Part shown: positions 8,364 through 14,314 of the stretch, in pieces
Layout: every line of letters begins with the position of its first letter
Numbering within the stretch: position 1 is the first letter of the stretch
Origin: an uncultured Muribaculaceae bacterium
GTDB taxonomy: Bacteria; Bacteroidota; Bacteroidia; Bacteroidales; Muribaculaceae
Assembly (NCBI GenBank): GCA_910586595.1
Contig: CAJUJB010000055.1
Span: 1 to 16,527, forward strand
Reading direction: 5' to 3'
DNA: 16,527 nucleotides
Program-made: the position numbers and the translations under genes
Notes under the pieces: generated by a model
Database searches by the model: none
Told to the model about the DNA's origin: nothing
The model's input: the letters and a program-made list of their open reading frames with translations, nothing else

Positions 8364-8409
8364 AAAATTGCTAACTTTGCGTTTCAGAGTGCAAAATTAC
8401 TCCAATTTT
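8364..8409. repeat. Imperfect inverted repeat holding both divergent -7 boxes
   Basis: The left arm is AAAATTG-C-TAACTTTGC (8364-8380). The right arm (8391-8409) reads on the minus strand AAAATTG-GAG-TAATTTTGC. The arms are the same two blocks with a different gap, separated by 10 bases. Each arm contains a TAnnTTTG box, one per strand. Confidence 0.7.
8372..8379 (+). promoter_or_regulatory. -7 box candidate for the M23 peptidase-MerR operon
   Basis: TAACTTTG fits TAnnTTTG, but no TTTG lies 19-21 bases upstream; the nearest TTG is 12 bases away. It would give a 5' leader of roughly 105 bases before ATG 8491. It faces the alaS promoter, with predicted start points within about five bases of each other. 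Confidence 0.4.
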
Positions 8410-8424
8410 CGCACTTGACCAAAA
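8392..8424 (-). promoter_or_regulatory. Primary-sigma promoter of alaS
   Basis: On the minus strand TTTG (8420-8423, within TTTTG to 8424), a 20-base spacer and TAATTTTG (8392-8399) match the Bacteroidota consensus exactly. Predicted start is near 8388, 66 bases before the alaS ATG. Confidence 0.75.
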
Positions 8425-8490
8425 TATCATCGACCTATCTGCGCCGACACTCACTCTGTTTCCTTTCTCCTTCCAGGCGCACCTCACCAC

Positions 8491-9462
8491 ATGAGCCAGA
8501 AAGTTTTTTTCCGCTATAACCAGGCCACAGAGCAATATGAGCGCGTCTACCCCGACCGGAGGCAGAGGCTCATTGCCGCATGGCGCCCATACCTGTGGGC
8601 CATCTTAGTGGTGATGGTGCTGGCCCTCATGCTATACGCTGTGGTCGATTCACCCCGAGAGAGAGAACTCCGCGAGGCCAACGAACAGCTGCAGCAACGC
8701 ATAGAGCTGCTCAACCGGCGAGCCGACCAGGCCCTCTCGGTGATGGAAGATATAGCCGAGCGCGACAATAATTTCTACCGCGTAATGATGCAGGCAGAGC
8801 CCCTCACCCCGGCCCAGCGCTATGCCGGTCTCGAACGGCAACGCAATTTCAACCGGCTCGACTCGCTTGCCGATAACAGGCTTCTGGCAAATGTCGACCT
8901 GAAACTTGACCGCCTCGACCGCATGCTCGTATCGCAGATCAAGTCATTCGACTATCTGGCAGCCGAGGCTTCGGGGCAGAAAGACCGCACGGCCCATATA
9001 CCGGCCATACAGCCCGTGCCTGAAAAATATCTCCGCACAATGGCGTCGGGCTACGGTGTACGCCGCGACCCGGTCTACGGTACAATGAAATTCCATGAAG
9101 GCATGGATTTCTCAGCGCCAATAGGCACTCCGGTATATGCCACCGCCGACGGCACTGTAACCACCGCGTCGTGGCAGAGCGCCTACGGAAACATGGTCGA
9201 GATAAACCATGGCTACAACTACACCACCCGCTACGCCCATATGTCGAAAATCATAGCGCGGCCCGGGCAAGCTGTAAAACGAGGCGACCTCATAGGCCTG
9301 GTTGGAAATACCGGCAAATCCACCGGCCCGCACCTGCACTACGAAGTAAGATACAGAGGTGCGCCTCAGAACCCTGTCAACTATTATTACTACGACCTTA
9401 CGCCCGAACAATACGACGAGATTATACGTCTGGCTGAAAATGCCGGTCATGTGATGGACTGA
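8491..9462 (+). CDS. M23 (LytM-type) metallopeptidase, membrane-anchored
   Basis: M23 peptidases cleave peptide cross-links of peptidoglycan, and degenerate members activate amidases. This 323-residue protein has a cytoplasmic N-terminus of about 32 residues, one membrane helix at about 33-52, and a predicted coiled coil at about 55-95 (REANEQLQQRIELLNRRAD). A linker follows, then a C-terminal LytM domain from about 185. The zinc site appears intact: H202 and D206 in FHEGMDF, H283 in PHLHYE (H281 is the partner of the HxH motif), and a further active-site histidine H250 in RYAHMS. An active enzyme is therefore likely, acting in the periplasm. The MerR gene starts 26 bases after its stop, so the two probably share a transcript. 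It is divergent from alaS. Confidence 0.92.
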   Translation: MSQKVFFRYNQATEQYERVYPDRRQRLIAAWRPYLWAILVVMVLALMLYAVVDSPRERELREANEQLQQRIELLNRRADQALSVMEDIAERDNNFYRVMMQAEPLTPAQRYAGLERQRNFNRLDSLADNRLLANVDLKLDRLDRMLVSQIKSFDYLAAEASGQKDRTAHIPAIQPVPEKYLRTMASGYGVRRDPVYGTMKFHEGMDFSAPIGTPVYATADGTVTTASWQSAYGNMVEINHGYNYTTRYAHMSKIIARPGQAVKRGDLIGLVGNTGKSTGPHLHYEVRYRGAPQNPVNYYYYDLTPEQYDEIIRLAENAGHVMD

Positions 9463-9488
9463 TCTTACCTTAGCCACGCCGATTGATT

Positions 9489-9830
9489 ATGGAACAGCTT
9501 ACAAAAAAATTCTACCGGATAGGCGATGTATCCGAACTTCTGGGCCTGCCTCAGTCGACCATCCGGTTCTGGGAAAAAGAGTTCAGCGAACTACGGCCCC
9601 GCCGCAATGGCGGAGGCACACGCATGTACACTCCCTCCGACATCGAGCAGCTCCGCATCATTAAATTTCTAATAAAGGACAAAGGACTGACACTCGAAGG
9701 TGCCCGCGAGCATCTACGCCGCAACCGACGCGACCTCGACCGCAAGCACGAGGTGGTGCGCAGGTTGAAAGACATACGCCGTCAGCTGACAGCTATGCTG
9801 GAAGCCCTCGACCAGCGCCAGAGGAAATAA
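9489..9830 (+). CDS. MerR-family transcriptional regulator
   Basis: The 113-residue protein has an N-terminal winged helix-turn-helix of the MerR type at about residues 6-73: YRIGDVSELLGLPQSTIRFW, then RRNGGGTRMYTPSDIEQL. A basic, coiled C-terminal helix follows (about 75-110, RRNRRDLDRKHEVVRRLKDI). The effector domain is missing, and there is no metal-binding cysteine cluster, so it is a short member and its signal cannot be inferred. A TTG at 9483 would add two residues; ATG 9489 is the simpler start. It lies 26 bases downstream of the M23 peptidase. It may regulate this peptidase operon, possibly through the inverted repeat at 8364-8409; that is conjecture. Confidence 0.88.
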   Translation: MEQLTKKFYRIGDVSELLGLPQSTIRFWEKEFSELRPRRNGGGTRMYTPSDIEQLRIIKFLIKDKGLTLEGAREHLRRNRRDLDRKHEVVRRLKDIRRQLTAMLEALDQRQRK

Positions 9831-9841
9831 GAAACACACGA

Positions 9842-9949
9842 TATAAAAAAGTGAAAGGGTCATGTCTCACGACAGAACCCTCTAATAATCTACAATCTAT
9901 AAAAACATATTTCGTATGAAGTCAGCAACGCGGCTTCGCCACATTGCCG
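9842..9949 (-). ncRNA. Candidate small RNA of about 105 nt, undescribed
   Basis: This 300-base gap between merR and the lipoprotein has no recognisable gene, but its left part has all the parts of a short minus-strand transcription unit. A full TTTG-N20-TACTTTTG promoter (9953-9984) predicts a start near 9949. The transcript would open with a 10-bp stem (GCAATGTGGC, loop GAA, GCCGCGTTGC; 9947-9925, with two G-U pairs). An unpaired AU-rich middle follows, then a second hairpin (9881-9856) and the T-rich tail TTCACTTTTTTATA. It converges on merR and precedes no same-strand gene, so it is not a leader. A 15-codon frame, ATG 9944 to TAG 9897 (MWRSRVADFIRNMFL), starts inside the first stem and could instead encode a micropeptide. 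Ends are approximate. Confidence 0.42.
9856..9881 (-). terminator. Hairpin terminator of the candidate small RNA (possibly shared with merR)
   Basis: AGGGT / ACCCT and TGTC / GACA stems are separated by a small internal loop (9856-9860 with 9877-9881; 9863-9866 with 9871-9874). On the minus strand TTCACTTTTTTATA follows; on the plus strand the flank CTAATAATC is a poor tail. It therefore serves the minus direction better, though it may also end the merR transcript. Confidence 0.5.
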
Positions 9950-9952
9950 ATG

Positions 9953-9984
9953 CAAAAGTAATAAGAAATCTTCACTTGTGCAAA
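9953..9984 (-). promoter_or_regulatory. Orphan primary-sigma promoter, minus strand
   Basis: TTTG (9981-9984), a 20-base spacer and TACTTTTG (9953-9960) on the minus strand match the consensus as well as any promoter in the window. No annotated gene follows it in that direction. Confidence 0.65.
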
Positions 9985-10061
9985 TAATTGTTTAACCTCC
10001 TGGCAATTCATACCCTAAGTTGATAAAAAAGTCTATATATATAGCCTGCCGGGAACGGCGG

Positions 10062-10093
10062 TTTGCACCATTGCCCAATTATACGTATATTTG
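10062..10093 (+). promoter_or_regulatory. Primary-sigma promoter of the lipoprotein gene
   Basis: TTTG (10062-10065), a 20-base spacer and TATATTTG (10086-10093) predict a start near 10097, about 33 bases before ATG 10131. A 12-bp palindrome CTATATATATAG lies upstream at 10033-10044 and may act as an AT-rich upstream element. Confidence 0.75.
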
Positions 10094-10130
10094 CAACTCG
10101 AAAAAACAAAAACCACACATACATACTGCA

Positions 10131-11006
10131 ATGAAAAAATTTCTTGGAATATTTTCCTCTGTTGTGATGCTTGCCGCATTGTTGACATCGTGCAACACCA
10201 ACAATGACGTCGACACGATCACCGAGCAAGCCTTCTCCTCCTGCTTCGCATACGTGCAGGATATCACAACTGGCGTAGATGCCGTATACTCGCAGGTTGG
10301 CTACCAACTCCGACTCAACTATACGAAACTCACCGCCGATGTGCTTATCTCCAATCTCAAGACACCCGACGGCACATCCTACCCCACTTTCACCGTCAAA
10401 GATATACCCTGGACTATCGAGAAAGACGGAGCCATAGTCGTATCGGGCCGAGACCTCACCCCCTCGGGTACAACCGGCGCCGCTGTTCCCCTCTTCTCAT
10501 CATTCAAGCTCCGACTGATGGAACGTGTCGTTGACAACTCTTATTTGCCTGGTTTCTGCATCAGCTATACAATCAACCGCCAATACTCGGTACTCTCATC
10601 CAACGCAGTACAGGTTATCTTCGGCACAACCAAATCGACCGACGAAGCTGGAACAGAATTCACCACCGACAAGACCAATTATTACTTTGAATTCAATGCC
10701 GACACCCGTCGAGTAACCATCACCTTGCAGAACGCAATGTTCTTAAGCAACATGCCTGCCATGAATATCGCTCTTGAGAACATACCTTTCACCTTCGACG
10801 GCACCACCGCAAAATGGCACATAGACGCCATTACCCCAAAATCGGGAGGTACTCCTTACGAGAGCTTCCCCATCACCGACCTCTCGGGTGAATTCGAATT
10901 CGGCAAAGACATGGAGATGGAATTTTACTGCGATCCTGCCAAGGCTCCCGGAAAATACAAAATTGAAGTCGACTGTTCATTCAACTTTTACCGCGAGAAC
11001 GGATAA
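10131..11006 (+). CDS. Putative lipoprotein of unknown function
   Basis: The 291-residue protein starts with a classic lipoprotein signal: MKKF, a hydrophobic core and the lipobox LLTSC, with Cys21 as the lipidated residue. The residues after Cys (NTNND) are not a strong surface-export signal, so inner leaflet or surface placement is undecided. The rest is rich in alternating polar and hydrophobic residues, with many Thr, Asp and Tyr, which suggests a beta-rich fold. It has repeated short phrases such as AFSSCFAYVQDITTG and ITDLSGEFEFG, and ends FNFYREN-G. I recognise no catalytic motif or named domain. The open frame extends back to 10020, but that part contains the promoter, so ATG 10131 is the start. 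It is a single-gene unit convergent with the antiporter. Confidence 0.85.
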   Translation: MKKFLGIFSSVVMLAALLTSCNTNNDVDTITEQAFSSCFAYVQDITTGVDAVYSQVGYQLRLNYTKLTADVLISNLKTPDGTSYPTFTVKDIPWTIEKDGAIVVSGRDLTPSGTTGAAVPLFSSFKLRLMERVVDNSYLPGFCISYTINRQYSVLSSNAVQVIFGTTKSTDEAGTEFTTDKTNYYFEFNADTRRVTITLQNAMFLSNMPAMNIALENIPFTFDGTTAKWHIDAITPKSGGTPYESFPITDLSGEFEFGKDMEMEFYCDPAKAPGKYKIEVDCSFNFYRENG

Positions 11007-11030
11007 TCATACTCCGCCTCATATGAGATA

Positions 11031-11077
11031 AAACAAGCGGAGCCGCCCTGAGCATTTCAGGTCGGCTCCGCTTGTTT
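11031..11077. terminator. Nested bidirectional terminator between lipoprotein and antiporter genes
   Basis: A perfect 15-bp stem (AAACAAGCGGAGCCG, 11031-11045, with 11063-11077) encloses a second 5-bp stem, CCTGA/TCAGG (11047-11051 with 11057-11061). The plus direction ends in TTGTTTGTT. Both convergent genes stop within 25 bases of it. Confidence 0.85.
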
Positions 11078-11092
11078 GTTATATCGCCTTAG

Positions 11093-12580
11093 TCACCGGA
11101 AGCGAGCCCGGGCAACTTCTGCCAGATGTTCTTCCTCGCGGGAAATAAGCAGTATGGTGTCGCCTATAAAGAGCCGCGTATCGCCTGTAGGCACCAGATA
11201 GGAGTCGCGTCGCTTCACCAATATTACAAGAGTATCGGGAGGGAGGCTCATGTCGCGCAGGCAGGTACCATCTGTGAGATGAGCCGGAGTAACCGTCACC
11301 TCCTTCAAGGCTGCCGTAACCTCATCGGGAAGATCGATGTTGAACTGACGCACCTCAGGCTTCTCTGTCAGGCCCAGCCAACGTGCCATAGCGTTGACAG
11401 TCGTACCCTGGATCAAGAGCGACAGCATGGTGATGAAGAACACGAGATTGAACATGAACCGGGCATTCTCAACCGCAGGCGACATCAGCGCATACGTGGC
11501 GAAAATGATAGGCACAGCACCGCGCAGGCCTACCCAGCATACATAGAGACGAGCCTTGGCCGTATACCGCTTGAAGGGAGCCAGACAGGCGAGAACTGCC
11601 GCCGGACGCGCAATGAGGATCATAAACACGCCTAACAACAGGCCCGGCCAAATGATATGCACCAGCTCATGAGGATTGACAAGCAGGCCAAGGGTGAGGA
11701 ACATTATTATCTGCACAAGCCATGTGAAGCCACCGAAGAATGTGGTGATGGTGCGTTTAAGCACTATTCGTTTATTACCTACTACAAGGCCGGCGATATA
11801 GACCGCCAGATAGGAGTTGCCACCGGCAAGATTGGTGAGCGTGAAGGCGAAGAAACAGCAGGCTATGACCATCACGGGATAGAGAAACTCATTCGACGCA
11901 TTGATGCGGTTTACCACCCACACGGTCGCGTATCCGACCGCCACACCGCCAAGAGTGCCCACCGCGAGCTGGAGCACAAGGGTGAGAGCCGACGACAACA
12001 CAAGTGGCCCATCGATGGCTGTACCACTCTCGATGACGGATATGAGCAGCACAACCAGCAGGTAAGCCATGGGGTCGTTCGATCCACTTTCAAGCTCAAG
12101 AGTTGGCTTTAGTTTCTGCTTAAGCCCTATGCCTGACGAATTCAATATCGAGAACACCGAGGCGGAATCCGTCGACGACATGATGGCCGCCAGCAACAGC
12201 GACTCAGGCCAGCCGAAGGCATGCTCGGGGGCCATAATCCTCATCATCTCATGTATGAAGCCTCCGGTGAGCACAGTCGTGATGAGCACACCAGCCGTTG
12301 CGAGCACCAATCCAGGCCCAAGCACAGGACGTATCTGCTTGAAATCAGTATCGAGGCCACCGGAGAAAAGAATTATCGACAAAGAAATCATACCGATAAA
12401 CTCAGCCACAGCGGCACTGTCGAATTGCAGTCCAAATCCGTCGACACCGGCGAGCATACCCACCCCCAGGAAGAGCAGAAGGGCCGGCATGCCATAGCGG
12501 CTGCCAGCTTTGCCGATTATCACACTGAGAAAAAGGAGTACGGCTACAACGAGCATCACATTACCGGGGGTTATCTCCAT
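11093..12580 (-). CDS. nhaP2: Potassium/proton antiporter, CPA1 family (NhaP2/CvrA type)
   Basis: These transporters exchange cytoplasmic K+ (or Na+) for protons and help control pH and osmotic balance. The 495-residue protein has about 12-13 membrane helices over residues 1-395. The family core motifs are FSGGLDTDF (about 72-80), SSTDSASVFSIL (about 135-146) and LESGSNDPMAY (about 163-173), the last carrying the ion-binding Asn-Asp pair. After the last helix comes a soluble C-terminal region (about 405-490) resembling a TrkA-C (RCK_C) regulatory domain, as in NhaP2/CvrA. The ion preferred cannot be fixed from sequence; the symbol denotes the best-fitting subfamily. It is a single-gene unit with its own promoter at 12617-12649. 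Confidence 0.87.
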   Translation of the reverse strand: MEITPGNVMLVVAVLLFLSVIIGKAGSRYGMPALLLFLGVGMLAGVDGFGLQFDSAAVAEFIGMISLSIILFSGGLDTDFKQIRPVLGPGLVLATAGVLITTVLTGGFIHEMMRIMAPEHAFGWPESLLLAAIMSSTDSASVFSILNSSGIGLKQKLKPTLELESGSNDPMAYLLVVLLISVIESGTAIDGPLVLSSALTLVLQLAVGTLGGVAVGYATVWVVNRINASNEFLYPVMVIACCFFAFTLTNLAGGNSYLAVYIAGLVVGNKRIVLKRTITTFFGGFTWLVQIIMFLTLGLLVNPHELVHIIWPGLLLGVFMILIARPAAVLACLAPFKRYTAKARLYVCWVGLRGAVPIIFATYALMSPAVENARFMFNLVFFITMLSLLIQGTTVNAMARWLGLTEKPEVRQFNIDLPDEVTAALKEVTVTPAHLTDGTCLRDMSLPPDTLVILVKRRDSYLVPTGDTRLFIGDTILLISREEEHLAEVARARFR

Positions 12581-12616
12581 AGTCGTTCAGGTTTTGAAGG
12601 TTTTAAGTCAGAAGTA

Positions 12617-12649
12617 CAAAGGTACGAATAAGTCGAGCGCAATGCCAAA
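12617..12649 (-). promoter_or_regulatory. Primary-sigma promoter of the antiporter gene
   Basis: TTTG (12646-12649), a 21-base spacer and TACCTTTG (12617-12624) on the minus strand predict a start near 12613, about 33 bases before the ATG at 12580. Confidence 0.72.
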
Positions 12650-12726
12650 TATATTTGAGCCTTGCCGAGTGTGAGTACCTAAGGCGAAGCCAACGGTACG
12701 AATTCCAATCGCAAAGCCAAATCTAT
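12621..12726. repeat. Duplicated promoter segment, second copy decayed
   Basis: Two blocks recur in order: GGTACGAAT (12621-12629 and 12695-12703) and CGCAAWGCCAAATMTAT (12638-12654 and 12710-12726). The near copy is the working promoter. On the minus strand the far copy reads TTTG ... TACCGTTG, one base off the -7 consensus. Both lie between the ATPase stop and the antiporter promoter. Confidence 0.6.
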
Positions 12727-12748
12727 GGGCATGCGGGAAGGTTGAAGC

Positions 12749-14062
12749 TTACGATTCCATATCATCAAGCGAAAGGCCGACATAGCCCACCTTCCATCCC
12801 TTCTGCTTCCGGCAGATGGTTTCCGACTTAGCTTCAAGTTTGTGGAGGTCTATCCGGTTCTTGTTCCGTTTGACCTCACCAATGATGATTTCGCGGTCGG
12901 CTTCATTTACACCTATAAGGTCAATCTCGTTACGACCATCTTTCTCCCAATAATTTGTGACGATATTATATAACCCAGTCTCACGGTAAAACTGACGGAA
13001 GTAACGTTCAAGAATCCAACCTGAGAATGTATCGTAATCAGCACCAACTTTCTCACGCACATAATCAAGGTTACCTATTTCCACAGCACTTCGGTATTTA
13101 TATATGAAGCGAAACCAGAAGTTAAGGAAGTTGTCCTTGATTCCATATTTAACATTGCGACTGCCAGCTGATGCAAGGTATGGACGGTAACGGTAAAGCA
13201 GGTCGTAGGTGTTTTCAAGTTTATCGAGATAGCCACCCGCTTCAATGCCTGTATAGGATTTGATTTCGCCACGCTCATTGAACCCGGTTGCGATTGCCGA
13301 AAGAATTGAAAAATAGTTGCCGTAGTCCTTGCCAAACTCATCCGACAACAACTCCTTGCCCTCCTCAATAAAATAGGAACCAAAAGAGAGAACCGAGTCA
13401 AGAATTTTATCTTTGGTGAAAGCCCCGGACTGAACTAATTGCTCGACATATTTTGCGACCCCTCCCGTTATCATATACATAGCCAATAGGTCATCGGGAG
13501 TATAGTCGGGATGATTGTCACGCATAATCTCGCGCAGTGTACGCAGAGGAAATTCACGCAGGCGCATCCGTGAAGTCGCACGTCCGTAAAGAGGCTCTTT
13601 GCGGTCATCGAATATTTTTGTCATCATCGAATATAGCGAGCCGCAGAGTACAAGGTTTATCCGGGAATCCTGCTTGTTGGAATCCCATACGTTCTGCATC
13701 TCGCTGAAAAAGGATTCGTTGACATACTTGAAGTTCTGAAACTCATCAAACACGAGCGTGAAATGCCTGCGTTTGGCTATTTGCATTATTGCAGAGAAAA
13801 GTCTGGCCATGCTGGTGAATTCTCCTATTTCTTCACCAAGCCGGTCGCGGATGGTATCGGCAAGTTCTGCACAAAGCAGCGTCTCGCTTTTCCGGGCCAC
13901 AAAAAAGTAAATCATATCGTCACTACCATAGGCATGCTTTATCAGTGTGGTTTTGCCTATGCGTCGGCGACCGGTGATTACAGTCATCTGGGCATATTTT
14001 CGCGATGTCTCCTCAATCTTCCGGAGTGTCAGCGTTTCTATTTCTCTGTCGTAGAACTTCAT
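12749..14062 (-). CDS. AAA-type ATPase with DUF234 C-terminal domain (archaeal-ATPase-like)
   Basis: The 437-residue protein joins an STAND/AAA-like ATPase to a nuclease-like tail. The Walker A is GRRRIGKTT (31-39), the Walker B is LVFDEFQ (103-109), and a sensor-like LVLCGSLYSMM lies at about 137-147. A winged-helix-like linker (about 190-300) precedes the C-terminal DUF234 part. There E379-I-D381 and, 14 residues on, E396-V-K398 reproduce the PD-(D/E)XK nuclease core, so cleavage chemistry is possible but not shown. Such proteins are widespread in archaea and Bacteroidota and their cellular role is unclear. Two 60-base lines inside it have 23 and 24 G+C (13021-13140) against 36 in one line of trpB (14941-15000), which suggests acquired DNA. 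It is a single-gene unit. Confidence 0.88.
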   Translation of the reverse strand: MKFYDREIETLTLRKIEETSRKYAQMTVITGRRRIGKTTLIKHAYGSDDMIYFFVARKSETLLCAELADTIRDRLGEEIGEFTSMARLFSAIMQIAKRRHFTLVFDEFQNFKYVNESFFSEMQNVWDSNKQDSRINLVLCGSLYSMMTKIFDDRKEPLYGRATSRMRLREFPLRTLREIMRDNHPDYTPDDLLAMYMITGGVAKYVEQLVQSGAFTKDKILDSVLSFGSYFIEEGKELLSDEFGKDYGNYFSILSAIATGFNERGEIKSYTGIEAGGYLDKLENTYDLLYRYRPYLASAGSRNVKYGIKDNFLNFWFRFIYKYRSAVEIGNLDYVREKVGADYDTFSGWILERYFRQFYRETGLYNIVTNYWEKDGRNEIDLIGVNEADREIIIGEVKRNKNRIDLHKLEAKSETICRKQKGWKVGYVGLSLDDMES

Positions 14063-14070
14063 ATTAATGC

Positions 14071-14100
14071 AACGGCTGTTACAGTAACCGCTGTTACAAA
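14071..14100. repeat. Two 15-base tandem repeats with GTTAC dyads over the ATPase start site
   Basis: AACGGCTGTTACAGT (14071-14085) and AACCGCTGTTACAAA (14086-14100) agree at 12 of 15 positions. Within them GTTAC-A-GTAAC (14078-14088) is a perfect palindrome, and GTAAC-CGCT-GTTAC (14084-14097) a second dyad. They cover the predicted start point, the leader and the 3' end of the -7 box, a typical place for a repressor operator. Could also fold as RNA. Confidence 0.55.
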
Positions 14101-14128
14101 ATTACACAAAATACATTTCACTTCCAAA
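14097..14128 (-). promoter_or_regulatory. Primary-sigma promoter of the ATPase gene
   Basis: TTTG (14125-14128), a 20-base spacer and TAATTTTG (14097-14104) on the minus strand predict a start near 14093, about 31 bases before ATG 14062. Confidence 0.75.
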
Positions 14129-14252
14129 TCATGCTTCGAGCACCACTGATTGAATTTCTAACAAAACACATCGAGACAAACAGTCGTGGACGAGCAAGAT
14201 TCATATGATTATTGTCAAAAATACTCATAAAACACTAAAAAGTCATCATTGG

Positions 14253-14284
14253 TTGCAGGTATTGCCGTATTTTCACTACTTTTG
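14253..14284 (+). promoter_or_regulatory. Primary-sigma promoter of trpB
   Basis: TTG (14253-14255), a 21-base spacer and TACTTTTG (14277-14284) predict a start near 14288, about 27 bases before ATG 14315. The -33 is TTG rather than TTTG. Confidence 0.65.
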
Positions 14285-14314
14285 TACCTCAAAAACCATC
14301 CAACACTCTCTCAT

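Noticed and set aside
10020..10130. 37-codon N-terminal extension of the lipoprotein
   Set aside because: Contains the consensus promoter and would bury the signal peptide; the lipobox supports ATG 10131.
11126..12631. Plus-strand frames opposite the antiporter
   Set aside because: Antisense to an intact 12-13 helix transporter; no start signals.
14249..14314. 22-codon N-terminal extension of TrpB
   Set aside because: Overlaps the promoter and starts at TTG; ATG 14315 fits the enzyme class.
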